Shown here: one piece after another, positions 42,093 through 52,046 of the stretch
Layout: the number at the start of each line of letters is the position of its first letter
How positions within the stretch are numbered: the stretch's first letter is position 1
DNA from: JAIEOG01 sp964519985
GTDB taxonomy: Bacteria; Bdellovibrionota; FAC87; UBA2466
Assembly: GCA_964519985.1 (NCBI GenBank)
Contig: CAZFMF010000017.1
Span: forward strand, 1-64,000
Reading direction: 5' to 3'
Length of the DNA stretch: 64,000 nt
The notes under the pieces: generated by a model
The model's database searches: none
What the model was told of the DNA's origin: nothing
The model's input: the letters and a program-made list of their open reading frames with translations, nothing else
Position numbers and translations under genes: made by a program

Positions 42093-43393
42093 AGCTTTTG
42101 AATCCTTTCCAAGAGAACTCCGGCCAAAAGTATCGCACAGGACCAAAGAATTTCGACCGACATATTGGAGTAGGCGTACTCGGCCGACATCGCCAACATG
42201 AAAAGGCACATCAGCAAGAAAATCGCCGGGGTAAATGGATAACCGGCAATCCCGTGTCCCTTGCCACCTAAGAGTTTAAACGCAGCCACACCCACAAACG
42301 CCATGAACACCCAAAAAATCGGCGTAGTGAAAAGCACCAAGCTTTCAAAACCACTCGGCGAATTAAAAAAGAGCGACATCAACGCAATCGTGATGCACGA
42401 CTCAGTGATAATGGACCAAAAGGGAGTGCCCCGCTGACTCCAGGATCCTAATGGCGCGAAGAGACGGTGATCCCGTCCCATCGCGTAGTAAATGCGCGCT
42501 CCCGAAAAAATCATTCCGTGCACCGTGCCCAACGCCGAAATACAAATCAGGCTTGCCACGAAGACGGCGCCCGCCATCGAGAAGTGACGCGCCATGATGG
42601 CGTGGCTCACCGCCGCCCCGTCCCGAGCGCGCAGTCCATCGAAGCCCAGCGCGTGCAGGTAAGACAGATTCACGGCGAGGTACAAGACGGTGACCGCGAG
42701 CGTGCCGTAAAATAAAACCCGAAAGAGGTTGCGCTCAGGGCGTTTCACTTCCGCAGCCACAAACGCGATCTCATTCCATCCTCCGTAGGCGAAGAGCACA
42801 AAGATCAGCGCCAGAATAAAAGAGGGTTGCGTCTCCGGAACGGGAGGGGACGGATCGGGAGTGGAAAACATCCACGCGGTGGTGATTAAAACGCCGATGC
42901 CAAGGACTTTAGTCACGGTCAAAAGGTTTTGAATGCCCTTGCTTTCCCGGGTTCCGAGCAAATTCAAAAAAGAAAGGAAGAGAATGGCGCCCGCGGCATA
43001 GATAAAAAGTCCGTGTTCTCCGAGCGGGATCATTTGGTGGGCGTAGCGGGCAAAGACGTAGGCCATCGCCCCCAGGTTTCCGGGCCGGACAATCATCAGC
43101 ATCGTCCACGCGTAGAGAAAGCTCATACGCGGACCGAACGCTTTTTTGAGAAAAACGTAATCGCCCCCGGTTTCGGGATAGGCTTGGGCGAGTCCCGCGT
43201 AGGTCAGAGCTCCGAGTAATGACAGCACTCCGCCTAGAACCCAGATGCCGATCATAAAGGTCGCGCTGGAGCTATGGGCGGCAACCGCGGGGGAACTTTC
43301 GAAGATGCCGGTGCCGACCATGATGCCGACGACCAAACAGATGCCGTCAAAAAGAGAGATTTGCCGAATGGGTTGGACTGCGGGCGATTGCAT
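42089..43393 (-). CDS. APC-family amino-acid permease
   Basis: 434 residues from ATG 43393 (a GTG three codons upstream is possible). About 12 hydrophobic segments with the APC opening ISLFDGICLVVGIMVGTGIF and AYPETGGDYVFL. Typical of amino-acid/polyamine/organocation transporters, LAT-like. Inner membrane. Translationally coupled to the downstream lipoprotein. Confidence 0.9.
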   Translation of the reverse strand: MQSPAVQPIRQISLFDGICLVVGIMVGTGIFESSPAVAAHSSSATFMIGIWVLGGVLSLLGALTYAGLAQAYPETGGDYVFLKKAFGPRMSFLYAWTMLMIVRPGNLGAMAYVFARYAHQMIPLGEHGLFIYAAGAILFLSFLNLLGTRESKGIQNLLTVTKVLGIGVLITTAWMFSTPDPSPPVPETQPSFILALIFVLFAYGGWNEIAFVAAEVKRPERNLFRVLFYGTLAVTVLYLAVNLSYLHALGFDGLRARDGAAVSHAIMARHFSMAGAVFVASLICISALGTVHGMIFSGARIYYAMGRDHRLFAPLGSWSQRGTPFWSIITESCITIALMSLFFNSPSGFESLVLFTTPIFWVFMAFVGVAAFKLLGGKGHGIAGYPFTPAIFLLMCLFMLAMSAEYAYSNMSVEILWSCAILLAGVLLERIQKL

Positions 43394-43421
43394 GGCGCCC
43401 ACCCTACACGATTTTTATGCT

Positions 43422-43985
43422 TTAGCGAACGACCGGCGGCAGACTTTCCGCCAATTTCCAAAGGTCTTCGGGATAGTCGCGCGGATCGACTTCGGTGATT
43501 TCCGGTTGCTGCTTCACCCAGAACCGTAGGTGACGTAGGCAGAGCACGCGAATCGCGGTCAAGGTGTCATCGCGTCGTGCGCAATCGCGGTAGAAATCAA
43601 TTCCCTGGGGAATCAGCTCCGGGCTTTCGCGCAAAGTCGTTGCGATGCGGCCCAACGAGGGGCTCGCGTCCATCAACTCGGGCGGATTAAAATGCACATC
43701 CCCGCGAGAATTCCGACGGACGTCTTCGGTGCGCGGCAAGCGGTCGAGCGTGTCGGCCGTGAGCTTTTGAAATTCGCTGAAGGTTCCCTTGGGGCCCGCG
43801 GCTTCCAGCACCGGGGTGGTCACGGGACGGCCGGGGGCGGCGTTGCGCTTCAGCGGGACTTCGGCAATTTTCTCCGGACTGCTAGCGTCCATCGCATCCA
43901 CGTCGGCTCGGTGATCCCGGCACGAGAAAATACCCAACCCAATGAGCAGGGCGGCGATGCCAAAATATAACGAGGGGTTTTTCAT
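43422..43985 (-). CDS. Lipoprotein of unknown function
   Basis: 187 residues. MKNPSLYFGIAALLIGLGIFSC is a lipobox signal. The mature region has two cysteines (RDCARRDDTLTAIRVLC) and is mainly helical. No family recognised. ATGA overlap with the zincin-like lipoprotein upstream, so the two are probably partners. Confidence 0.65.
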   Translation of the reverse strand: MKNPSLYFGIAALLIGLGIFSCRDHRADVDAMDASSPEKIAEVPLKRNAAPGRPVTTPVLEAAGPKGTFSEFQKLTADTLDRLPRTEDVRRNSRGDVHFNPPELMDASPSLGRIATTLRESPELIPQGIDFYRDCARRDDTLTAIRVLCLRHLRFWVKQQPEITEVDPRDYPEDLWKLAESLPPVVR

Positions 43986-44899
43986 TGGATGCCTTCGGGG
44001 CGGCTGTCGCGGTATTGGGCGGTCGGCAACAGGCGTGATTTGTAATCCGCGAGTGAGAGCTCAAGGCCGGTGAGTTCGGCGGCGGTGCAGTCGGTGCACG
44101 CTTGATACATATAGCTTAGCAACGTCGCCTGGATCGCATACGGGCCATTGAGATTGTCTTCGCAAGCAAACTTTCCTGCATAGGCGGCGGAAAGGGCGGA
44201 GGTCTGTTGGCTGGCGTAGGCCTCGTCGTTGGCGACGCCCGGACATTTCGCGTGGGGAAAGCCGGCGTTAGTTCCATTGCCGTCGCTATGACGGGCTTCG
44301 TGAAAATAAGTCGCGATACGCAGGTACCGATTCACCATTCGAGTCAATCCAACTCCCTTGACGGCATTGACGGTGAAAAGGCCTTCGTCTTCTTGCACAA
44401 TGCCGACCCGAGGGGTGTAGAGATCGTGCCGAGCATAATCCACGTCGAGGTAGTAGCCGAAGCCTTGCTTCTTTCCATCGAGGTACAAGTAGGAGCCCAA
44501 GTTCCACATCACGGTTTTCACCGTGCTCGATGCCGCACCGACGGCGGACGGATCGATTTGCGCCTGGCCCGCTAAAATAAACGGCGTCTGCGGGGCCGAG
44601 CGATTCACCATCCGGGCGTTGGCTTTGTAATTGAAATCTTGGCCCAGAATCATTTTCAGGCGTTTGCCCAACCAATCGTTCAAAGCCGCCGGAGTCAGGG
44701 CCCCGACTCCGATCGTGGCCAAGTCATTGGTATTCGCGGGCGGCAAAGCAATGGAACTGAGTAGAGCGAGATCGCCTTCGATAAGGCTTCGGTGTTCCGG
44801 CGCGACGGTGGAGTCGAACTCGATGCCCGCGCCGTTGCCGCCGCAGGCCGCGAGGGAAAGCACTAAAACGGAAATTCCGAGGCGCGCGAAGTTCTTCAC
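43982..44899 (-). CDS. Zincin-like lipoprotein (HExxH)
   Basis: About 305 residues from GTG 44899; a GTG at 44908 is also in frame. Lipobox VLVLSLAAC. RIATYFHEARHSDGNGTNAGF holds the HExxH motif with the downstream acidic/His cluster of metzincin-like proteases. Cys residues later (CPGVANDEAY; CEDNLNG; CTDCTA) may form disulphides. Likely a surface or periplasmic metallopeptidase; substrate unknown. Overlaps the next gene by ATGA. Confidence 0.65.
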   Translation of the reverse strand: MKNFARLGISVLVLSLAACGGNGAGIEFDSTVAPEHRSLIEGDLALLSSIALPPANTNDLATIGVGALTPAALNDWLGKRLKMILGQDFNYKANARMVNRSAPQTPFILAGQAQIDPSAVGAASSTVKTVMWNLGSYLYLDGKKQGFGYYLDVDYARHDLYTPRVGIVQEDEGLFTVNAVKGVGLTRMVNRYLRIATYFHEARHSDGNGTNAGFPHAKCPGVANDEAYASQQTSALSAAYAGKFACEDNLNGPYAIQATLLSYMYQACTDCTAAELTGLELSLADYKSRLLPTAQYRDSRPEGIQ

Positions 44900-45088
44900 G
44901 ACAAACACCCAACCGAACTCGCTCCACCCTCTTAGAAACCCGGGCGAATCTAGTGCAAGCAGGGGGCCATTTAGGCACGGTGTATGCCTGGAAGTTCAGG
45001 GGGGTCGGGCCGTTTTACGCTGCGGGGTGACGCTTTCCGGCACTTCGGCGGACTCTAGAATGCTAGACAGTCGGGGACATTTCACGTC

Positions 45089-45212
45089 ATTGCCTGTCTT
45101 TGCGAGGGCCGCAGGCCCGAAGCAATCTCGCATCGCGAAGCGATGCGGGATTCCTTCGCTCCGCTCGGAATGACGAAGCGATGCGCGATTCCTTCGCTCC
45201 GCTCGGAACGAC
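45089..45212. repeat. Dispersed intergenic repeat: one inverted copy plus two tandem 38-bp copies
   Basis: Tandem units 45137-45174 and 45175-45212 differ at two positions (GAAGCGATGCGGGATTCCTT...). A reverse-oriented relative lies at 45089-45133, with an internal GGGCC-GCA-GGCCC hairpin. A fourth relative is at 52163-52200. The rest of the 44900-45243 gap (~345 bp) shows nothing else clear. Confidence 0.8.
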
Positions 45213-45243
45213 GGTGTTATGATGTGCGTCAAAAGGAGGCGGT

Positions 45244-46512
45244 ATGAAGAAAGTCGTGATCGTGGGAGCCGGATTTGCGGGTCTCAACGCCGCCAAGCGC
45301 CTCGTCAATCGCAAGGGACTTACGGTCGAGGTCATCGATCGGCGCAACCACCACCTCTTCCAGCCGCTGCTTTACCAGGTGGCGATGGCGGGGCTTTCGC
45401 CGGCGGAGATCGCGGCACCCATTCGCTCGATTCTGTCGGGCGCGCGCAACACCACCGTCAGTCTCATGAATGTGCAAAGTGTCGATCCCGTCGCCAAAAC
45501 AATCACCGGCGATGGCGGCACGATCTCATTCGATTATCTGATCCTGGCGTGTGGTTCGAAACATAGCTACTTCGGACATCCGGAGTGGGAAGATTTTGCA
45601 CCGGGTTTGAAGACGCTCGAGCAAGCGACCGAAATCCGGCGGCGGGTGCTCCTGGCCTTTGAACTCGCCGAGCGCGAAACCAATCCCGAACGCCAACGCC
45701 AGCTCCTGACTTTCGTGGTCGTGGGGGCGGGCCCCACCGGCGTGGAACTGGCCGGAGCTTTGGGCGAGATTAGCCGCTTCACGCTATCGCGCGATTTCAA
45801 ACACATCGATCCGGCCCGCACGCGCGTTTTGTTGATCGAAGCGGGGCCGCGGATCTTGGCGAGTTTCTCCGAGAAATTAGCCAAACGCGCCGCGCGCGAT
45901 CTCGAGAACCTTGGTGTGCAGATTTGGACTTCGACGCGCGTGCAGGGTGTGAATGCCGAGGGCGTGACCCTGCCTTCGGAATCACTGCACGCAGCGACCG
46001 TGCTTTGGGCCGCCGGCGTTCAGCCTTCGAGTTTGGGAAAGGCTTTGGGCGTGCCATTAGACCGTGCCGGCCGAGTGATCGTGGAGCCCGATCTGAGTTT
46101 AAAGGCGTTCCCGAACATTTTTGTCTTGGGTGACCAAGCGCATTGTTTGGGAAAAGACGGCCAGCCTTTACCTGGACTCGCGCCCGTCGCCATTCAACAA
46201 GGTATCGCCGCGTCCAGAAATATCCTGGACGATCTCGCGGGCAAGCCGCGCAAACCGTTTCGCTACCTCGATAAAGGTCAGATGGCGACGATCGGTCGCA
46301 AGAAAGCGGTGCTGCAAGCGGGCAAGATCCAGTTTGGTGGGTTTTTTGCGTGGATCGCTTGGCTCGTCGTGCACATCTACTATTTGATCGGCTTCAAGAA
46401 CCGTTTCTTTGTTTTCTTGGATTGGGCGTGGGCCTATTTGACCCTGTCACGGGGCGCTCGTTTAATCGTCCATAAGGAGTGGCGGTCCTTCGCGAAGGAA
46501 GGCTCAAAGTAG
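45244..46512 (+). CDS. ndh: Type II NADH dehydrogenase (NDH-2)
   Basis: 422 residues, ATG with AAGGAGG upstream. Two nucleotide folds: VVIVGAGFAGLNAAKRL (FAD) and FVVVGAGPTGVELAGALGE (NADH). Typical NDH-2 motifs NHHLFQPLLYQVAMAGLSP, PNIFVLGDQAH, APVAIQQG. The C-terminal WLVVHIYYLIGF is a membrane-attachment helix. Transfers electrons from NADH to quinone without pumping protons. Monocistronic as far as can be seen. Confidence 0.93.
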   Translation: MKKVVIVGAGFAGLNAAKRLVNRKGLTVEVIDRRNHHLFQPLLYQVAMAGLSPAEIAAPIRSILSGARNTTVSLMNVQSVDPVAKTITGDGGTISFDYLILACGSKHSYFGHPEWEDFAPGLKTLEQATEIRRRVLLAFELAERETNPERQRQLLTFVVVGAGPTGVELAGALGEISRFTLSRDFKHIDPARTRVLLIEAGPRILASFSEKLAKRAARDLENLGVQIWTSTRVQGVNAEGVTLPSESLHAATVLWAAGVQPSSLGKALGVPLDRAGRVIVEPDLSLKAFPNIFVLGDQAHCLGKDGQPLPGLAPVAIQQGIAASRNILDDLAGKPRKPFRYLDKGQMATIGRKKAVLQAGKIQFGGFFAWIAWLVVHIYYLIGFKNRFFVFLDWAWAYLTLSRGARLIVHKEWRSFAKEGSK

Positions 46513-46575
46513 AGTGCTTTTCCGCGCGCATGGGGCTATCGTAGAAGATGGTCGTCGTCGCGCCCGGTGGACTCC

Positions 46576-47832
46576 ATGCGAAAACGGTTCCTCATTAGCT
46601 TAGCGTTGAGTGGGTTCTCGGTCTCCGCGTTCGGGGTCTCGCTTCAAGGCGCTTACGAATCCGCCCTGGCCAAAGTCGAAACCGTTCCCATCCAACAGGC
46701 CCGCGTCGAACAAGCGGATGCGCGCATTTCCCAACTCTGGGGCGCGGTGATGCCATCGATTTCTTTGCTCGCCTCTTATCAGAAGCAACACTCTCCGCCG
46801 CCCGACTCGGCGGTGACGAGTCGTTTCACCTTAAGCGATCAGTTTAATTCGCGCATCACGGCCAACCAGCCCTTATTCCGCGGCTTTGCGGAGTATGCGG
46901 GAATTCGCAGCGTGAAGGCCGCGCAACGCGCGCAAAATGCGCAACTCGAAGCCACGCGCCTAACGCTTTTTTCGACGGTGGCCAGTAGCTACTACTCGGT
47001 TTTAGCCGGGGAACAGGACCGCAAAAATCTCGAGGGGCTTATCGACCTCACTGAACGGCGAGTAAAGGACTTGCGCGATCGCGCCCAGATCGGCCGCTCG
47101 CGGGAGGGTGAAGTCCTCACCGCCCAAGCGCAACTCGCGGTCCAAAAAGCGCAGCTGCAAGCGGCGAAGCTGGCGCTCGAGCAGGCCCGCAATTTTTTCG
47201 CGCAAACCACGGGACTTGCGCCGGATGTGAGTTTGGACCCCCCGCGATCGCTGACCATTCCGACGAAGGGTGGGAAGGTAGACGATTTTCTCGCCAAGGT
47301 AGAGGAACGTCCGGATATTCGTTCCCTCAAGGAGACTTTGAGTTCGGCGGAGGAGTCGGTCGTCATTGCGCGGGCCGGGCATTTTCCTTCCGTCGATTTG
47401 ACCGGAAACTACTATTTGAAGCGTGCGGGGATTCAAGAAGGCGTTAAGTGGGACGTCGGGCTTTTTCTGACCCTTCCACTTTTTGCCGGGGGCGCGGTTT
47501 CCGGTCGCGTTTCCGAAGCGCTGGCGGCCAAGAACGAGCGAGAGTTGTTATTGGCGCAAGGCCGGCGCACCGCCCAAACCCAAGTGCGCAATGCGTTTGA
47601 AACGTTGAAGGCCGGTACCGAACAAATCGATGCGTTGGAAGAAGCGGCCAAACTTTCCGAAAAAAACTACCAGCGCCAAACGCAGGATTACCGCCATGGA
47701 CTCGTCACCAATATCGACGTGATCCAGGCGATGAATACATTCCAGGAGACCAAACGGTCCCTCGATAAACTACGATTTCAGACCTTGTCCGCTTGGGTTG
47801 ACCTGCAGGTGGCCATCGGCAAGACACCATAG
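46576..47832 (+). CDS. TolC-family outer-membrane efflux protein
   Basis: 418 residues from ATG 46576; an in-frame GTG lies three codons upstream. Signal peptide FLISLALSGFSVSAFG. Duplicated outer-membrane efflux helices (YESALAKVETVPIQQARVEQADARIS; LEEAAKLSEKNYQRQTQDYRHG) and coiled regions as in TolC/OprM. Forms the outer channel of tripartite pumps. It ends 10 bp before the RND pump gene. Confidence 0.88.
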   Translation: MRKRFLISLALSGFSVSAFGVSLQGAYESALAKVETVPIQQARVEQADARISQLWGAVMPSISLLASYQKQHSPPPDSAVTSRFTLSDQFNSRITANQPLFRGFAEYAGIRSVKAAQRAQNAQLEATRLTLFSTVASSYYSVLAGEQDRKNLEGLIDLTERRVKDLRDRAQIGRSREGEVLTAQAQLAVQKAQLQAAKLALEQARNFFAQTTGLAPDVSLDPPRSLTIPTKGGKVDDFLAKVEERPDIRSLKETLSSAEESVVIARAGHFPSVDLTGNYYLKRAGIQEGVKWDVGLFLTLPLFAGGAVSGRVSEALAAKNERELLLAQGRRTAQTQVRNAFETLKAGTEQIDALEEAAKLSEKNYQRQTQDYRHGLVTNIDVIQAMNTFQETKRSLDKLRFQTLSAWVDLQVAIGKTP

Positions 47833-47841
47833 GCGAAAGCA

Positions 47842-50800
47842 ATGAACCTCTCCGAGATCTCCATCCGAAACCCCGTTTTCGCATGGATGCTAATGATTGG
47901 GCTGATTCTGTTCGGTGCCATCAGCTTCCAACGCATGGGGGTGAGTCAGCTACCCGATGTCGATTTTCCAAGTATCAGTGTGAGCCTCAACCTAGACGGC
48001 GCCGCTCCGGAAGTGATGGAAGTCGATATCGTCGACCTAGTTGAAGACGCGCTGATGACCGTACAAGGCGTGACGGAAATCTCCTCTTCCTCGCGCACCG
48101 GTAGCGCCAATATCCAAGTGGAGTTCGATCTCGATAAGGATCAGGATGTGGCCGTCCAGGAGATCCAAAGCGCGCTTTCGCAGGTCATGCGCCGACTGCC
48201 AAAGGAAATGGATCCGCCCACGGTACGCAAAAGCAATCCCGACGACGCGCCGATTCTTTGGCTCTCGGTGAGCTCCGACACGATGTCGGATCAGAACTTA
48301 ATGGCGTTCGTGCGCGACCGGGTGAAGGATCAGTTCTCCACCGTTTCCGGGGTGGGCGAAGTGTTTCTCGGCGGGTACGTCGATCCCAATTTGCGAGTTT
48401 GGCTGAACGCGGAAAAACTCAATCAGTATTCTCTCACCTCCGGCGATATCATTTCCACGATCCAGCAAGAGCACGCCGAGCTCCCGGCCGGGCGTATCGA
48501 AACGCCGGACAAGGAATTCAATATCCGGACGATGGGTGAAGCACCGACGCCCGAAGAATTTGGCAAGATTCCAATCACGCGCCGCGGGGGCAGCCCAAAC
48601 TACCGCCCGATCATGCTAAGCCAAGTGGCGCGGATTGAAGACGGGCTGGCGGATGTGCGCCGCAAAAGCCGCTCGATGGGCAAACCGGCGGTCGGCCTGG
48701 GTATCAAGAAACAACCCGGATCGAACGCGGTGGAAGTCGGCAAAGACGTCAAAGCCCGTATGAAGCTGATCCAGGCCACGTTGCCGGAAGGCGTGGAAAT
48801 GGGCGTGCGCTTCGACTCGACGGCCTTTATCGAAGAAGCGATTCATGAACTCAATTTCACGCTCATTCTCTCCGCGCTGCTGACCGCGGTCGTGTGTTGG
48901 GGTTTTCTAGGGTCGTGGTCGGCGACGATGAACGTGATCCTGGCGATCCCGACCTCGGTGGTGGGGACCTTCATCGTTCTGTATGCCGTCGGTTTTACCT
49001 TGAATACCTTCACGCTTTTGGGTCTTTCGCTAGCGATCGGGATTGTGGTCGACGATGCGATCATGGTCCTAGAAAATATTGTGCGCCATAAAGAGATGGG
49101 CAAGCCCCGTCGGGAAGCCGCACTCGACGGCTCCACCGAGATCACCTTTGCCGCCTTGGCCGCCACGGCGGCGATCATTGCGATTTTTCTGCCGGTCGCG
49201 TTTATGAAGGGGATCATCGGAAAATTCTTCTTCCAATTTGGTGTCACGCTTTCGGTCGCGGTGGCGCTTTCTTTGCTCGAAGCGCTGACGTTAACACCCA
49301 TGCGTTGCTCCGAGTTTTTGAACACCGGCGAGCGCAAAACGCGATTGGGTCGGGCCATTGAGCATTCGTTCGATTGGAGTTCGCGAGTTTACGGGCACAT
49401 TGTTGCGGTCGTCCTCAATCACCGGTGGAAGGTGCTTTTCGCCTCCGTGGTGGTCTTTGCCGTCAGCTTATCGCTCATCCAGATGCTGAAAAAAGAGTTT
49501 GTCCCATCCCAAGATCAAAGCCGTTTGATGGTGCGCCTGCAGGCTCCGGTCGGTTCGTCTTTGGATTTCACGGATAAGAAATTTGCCGAGGTGGAAAAAT
49601 ATTTCATGACCCGACCCGAGGTCGACAAGTACTTCGGCGCCATCGGGGGGATGGGCGGCGGGGAGGTGAACGGTGGGCAACTCTTCCTCACGTTGAAAGA
49701 GCCCAAGGCCCGTCCGATCAATCCGAAAACCGGGCGCCCTTTTTCTCAGCAGGAGCTCATTCCCATTTTTCGCAACGACTTAAAGGACATCAAAGATCTC
49801 CGCGTGGTGATTCAGGATCTTTCGCTCTCGGGTTTTACCGCCAAACGTGGCTTTCCGGTGGAGTTCACCGTCCGGGGGCCCGATTTCGATAAACTGATTG
49901 AGTCGAGTGAAAAACTTCAAGCCGCGATGCAGGCCAGTGGTCAGCTTACCGATATTGATTCGGACTACCGCAGCGGGATGCCCGAAATTCGCATTGTCCC
50001 CGATCGCATCAAGGCCCGCGACCGTGGCGTGAGTGTTTACGAAATCGCCCAGACCGTGAACGCCATGATGGGGGGCGTGATTGCCGGCAAATATTCGAAG
50101 GGCGGTCACCGTTATGATGTACGCTTGCGCCTTCAGTCCAACGAACGCGATACCCCGCAATCGATTTCAAAGCTCTACGTGCGCAATAACCGGGGCGAAC
50201 TGATTCGCTTGTCTGAAGTCGTCAAAATCGAGCAAAAGCCCAGTCTCCAAGCCATCTCACGGCAGGGACGCGAACGCGCCATCAGCGTTTTCGCCAACGT
50301 CGCTCCGGGTAGCTCGCAAGCGAAGGCGATCGAGGTGGTGGAGAAAGCGGCCAAAGAAGTTTTACCGGAAGGCTATCGCGCCGTGGTCGGCGGCAGCGCG
50401 CAGACGTTCCAAGAATCTTTTCAGAGTTTGATCTTTGCGTTGGTCTTAGGCCTGATCGTGTCCTACATGGTTCTGGCTTCGCAGTTTAATAGCTTTATCC
50501 ATCCCATCACGGTGCTCATTGCCTTGCCCTTTAGCATTTCCGGCGCGCTGCTTGCCCTGTTCATTGGCCAGCAGTCGCTGAATATCTACAGCATGATCGG
50601 GATCATCTTGCTGATGGGAATCGTGAAGAAGAATTCAATTCTGCTCGTGGACTTCACGAATCAGGTACGCGATCAGGGTAAGAATGTCCGCGATGCGCTG
50701 ATTGAAGCGTGCCCGATGCGCTTGCGGCCGATTCTCATGACGTCGATCGCCACAATCGCGGGAGCGATCCCCCCGGCCCTGGCGATCGGCCCCGGCGCCG

Positions 50801-50958
50801 AAAGCCGCGTTCCCATGGCGTTGGCCGTGATCGGCGGCGTGATCGTTTCAACGGCGTTGACGCTTTTCGTTGTCCCTTGTGTCTACAGCCTCTTCGCTCG
50901 CGGCGGCGGGAAACCCGCCGTTTCCCCGGCGAGCGCACCCCAAGATCGGGCGTCGTAA
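47842..50958 (+). CDS. RND efflux pump (AcrB/HAE1 type)
   Basis: 1038 residues, full length for an HAE1 pump. Start LSEISIRNPVFAWMLMIG, typical of these pumps; helix 4 has VVDDAIMVLEN with the proton-relay Asp pair; the second half has VKKNSILLVDFTNQ. Two periplasmic porter domains alternate with two sets of six helices. Drug or metabolite export by proton antiport. A membrane-fusion protein, usually encoded next to the pump, is missing here. Confidence 0.93.
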   Translation: MNLSEISIRNPVFAWMLMIGLILFGAISFQRMGVSQLPDVDFPSISVSLNLDGAAPEVMEVDIVDLVEDALMTVQGVTEISSSSRTGSANIQVEFDLDKDQDVAVQEIQSALSQVMRRLPKEMDPPTVRKSNPDDAPILWLSVSSDTMSDQNLMAFVRDRVKDQFSTVSGVGEVFLGGYVDPNLRVWLNAEKLNQYSLTSGDIISTIQQEHAELPAGRIETPDKEFNIRTMGEAPTPEEFGKIPITRRGGSPNYRPIMLSQVARIEDGLADVRRKSRSMGKPAVGLGIKKQPGSNAVEVGKDVKARMKLIQATLPEGVEMGVRFDSTAFIEEAIHELNFTLILSALLTAVVCWGFLGSWSATMNVILAIPTSVVGTFIVLYAVGFTLNTFTLLGLSLAIGIVVDDAIMVLENIVRHKEMGKPRREAALDGSTEITFAALAATAAIIAIFLPVAFMKGIIGKFFFQFGVTLSVAVALSLLEALTLTPMRCSEFLNTGERKTRLGRAIEHSFDWSSRVYGHIVAVVLNHRWKVLFASVVVFAVSLSLIQMLKKEFVPSQDQSRLMVRLQAPVGSSLDFTDKKFAEVEKYFMTRPEVDKYFGAIGGMGGGEVNGGQLFLTLKEPKARPINPKTGRPFSQQELIPIFRNDLKDIKDLRVVIQDLSLSGFTAKRGFPVEFTVRGPDFDKLIESSEKLQAAMQASGQLTDIDSDYRSGMPEIRIVPDRIKARDRGVSVYEIAQTVNAMMGGVIAGKYSKGGHRYDVRLRLQSNERDTPQSISKLYVRNNRGELIRLSEVVKIEQKPSLQAISRQGRERAISVFANVAPGSSQAKAIEVVEKAAKEVLPEGYRAVVGGSAQTFQESFQSLIFALVLGLIVSYMVLASQFNSFIHPITVLIALPFSISGALLALFIGQQSLNIYSMIGIILLMGIVKKNSILLVDFTNQVRDQGKNVRDALIEACPMRLRPILMTSIATIAGAIPPALAIGPGAESRVPMALAVIGGVIVSTALTLFVVPCVYSLFARGGGKPAVSPASAPQDRAS

Positions 50959-51010
50959 AACCTGACGCGCCGACTCAATTCGCGGCCTAATTAAGTTAAT
51001 CACCGGCTTG

Positions 51011-51847
51011 TCACCCCTCCGCTGCGCTGCGGGGCTTTTTAATCGCAACATTGCCCGAAACATGTTCCGGAAAATCCTTCCGACCCAACATGAGGTTGTG
51101 CACGCGGCACATGGGACGCAGATTGTTCTTATCCAGACTGCTACCACCTTTCGCCCAGGGCCGAACATGATCGATTTGCAGATGCGCGGTCTGGTTGCAC
51201 CGGACACCGGAGGGGCCCCGGTAAGTGCACTGATATCCACCCTCGGTCATCACTTCTTTCCGACGTGCGATCGACACATAGCGGGTGTGTTTTTTGACGG
51301 TCGATGTTCGCGTGCCTTTCTTGGTCAAAAAGCGCCGCAACACGCGTTTGATTAAAACCGACTGATCTTTTTCCGATAGCTCTCGCTGAGCATCCGCCAA
51401 AAGAGCTTTCAATTCATCGTCCAGAAGAATTTTTAGAAACTCTTCCTTGGGCCGCGACTCCGGAAAGTGCTCATGCAAAACCTCTTTAATCTCCGTCCCC
51501 GACTTCCCCTTTACCTTCGGCAGTAGCATCGCCGCATTTTCCACCGTAACGTAAGGAGCGATGAGACTCACTCCGGTTAGGGACAAGGAATTCGATTCGA
51601 GCAAGGGCTTCACCGCCTCCACTTTTTCCACACAGCGTGTCGCATGGATGCGCCGACCTGCTTCATTTTCAGAGTAATTGAGGTAGCGAACACAGAAGTC
51701 GAAAAGGCTGGAGTAACCCTCCGTAGACCAAAGCCGGCGCAGATCAATTTCCACCAGATAAGCCAAAACTTCCGCCGTCGCCTTGCGCTCAACTTTCACC
51801 GCCGCGGCCGCTCCTTCCAAAAGCATTTTGTCCGATAGTTCTTTCAC
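51011..51847 (-). CDS. HNH endonuclease-signature protein
   Basis: 278 residues from a GTG at 51847 with AGGAGG before it; a longer ATG (51871) lies within the AAATACATAC palindrome. The N-terminal ~180 residues are helical (DUF222-like). The C-terminal HNH nuclease has CTYRGPSGVRCNQTAHLQIDHV, then NNLRPMCRVHN: zinc-ligand Cys pairs, catalytic His in IDH, Asn and His. This family occurs in several copies in Bdellovibrionales by my recollection. Role unknown; no partner methylase or integrase next to it. Confidence 0.85.
   Translation of the reverse strand: MKELSDKMLLEGAAAAVKVERKATAEVLAYLVEIDLRRLWSTEGYSSLFDFCVRYLNYSENEAGRRIHATRCVEKVEAVKPLLESNSLSLTGVSLIAPYVTVENAAMLLPKVKGKSGTEIKEVLHEHFPESRPKEEFLKILLDDELKALLADAQRELSEKDQSVLIKRVLRRFLTKKGTRTSTVKKHTRYVSIARRKEVMTEGGYQCTYRGPSGVRCNQTAHLQIDHVRPWAKGGSSLDKNNLRPMCRVHNLMLGRKDFPEHVSGNVAIKKPRSAAEG
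51017..51040 (+). terminator. Terminator of the TolC-RND operon
   Basis: Stem CTCCGC/GCGGGG (one T-G pair), loop TGCGCT, then CTTTTT, 58 bp after the pump stop and inside the 3' end of the convergent HNH gene. Confidence 0.55.
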
Positions 51848-51857
51848 TGATCCTCCT

Positions 51858-51881
51858 AAATACATACGCATGTATGTATTT
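51858..51881. promoter_or_regulatory. Palindrome AAATACATAC-GCAT-GTATGTATTT over the HNH leader
   Basis: Perfect 10-bp arms, 10 bp upstream of the chosen GTG, in the leader or promoter of the HNH gene. Core CATAC-N4-GTATG is shared with 28513-28534. Suits a dimeric repressor. The rest of the 51882-52200 stretch contains two hairpins (52047-52071 and a repeat at 52163) but no gene. Confidence 0.55.
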
Positions 51882-52046
51882 CATTTTGTGAGAAATGCAA
51901 GAAGAAAATCGCGTTTTATCGACGGTAAATTGAGAAAAATACCTCGAACATTGCCTAGTCAATGTTCACGCTCTTGGCGACGCGAATAGACATTTACGGT
52001 GAGAACAAACTCGCCTCTTCGCAAACCTCATATGCTGTCGGGACGC

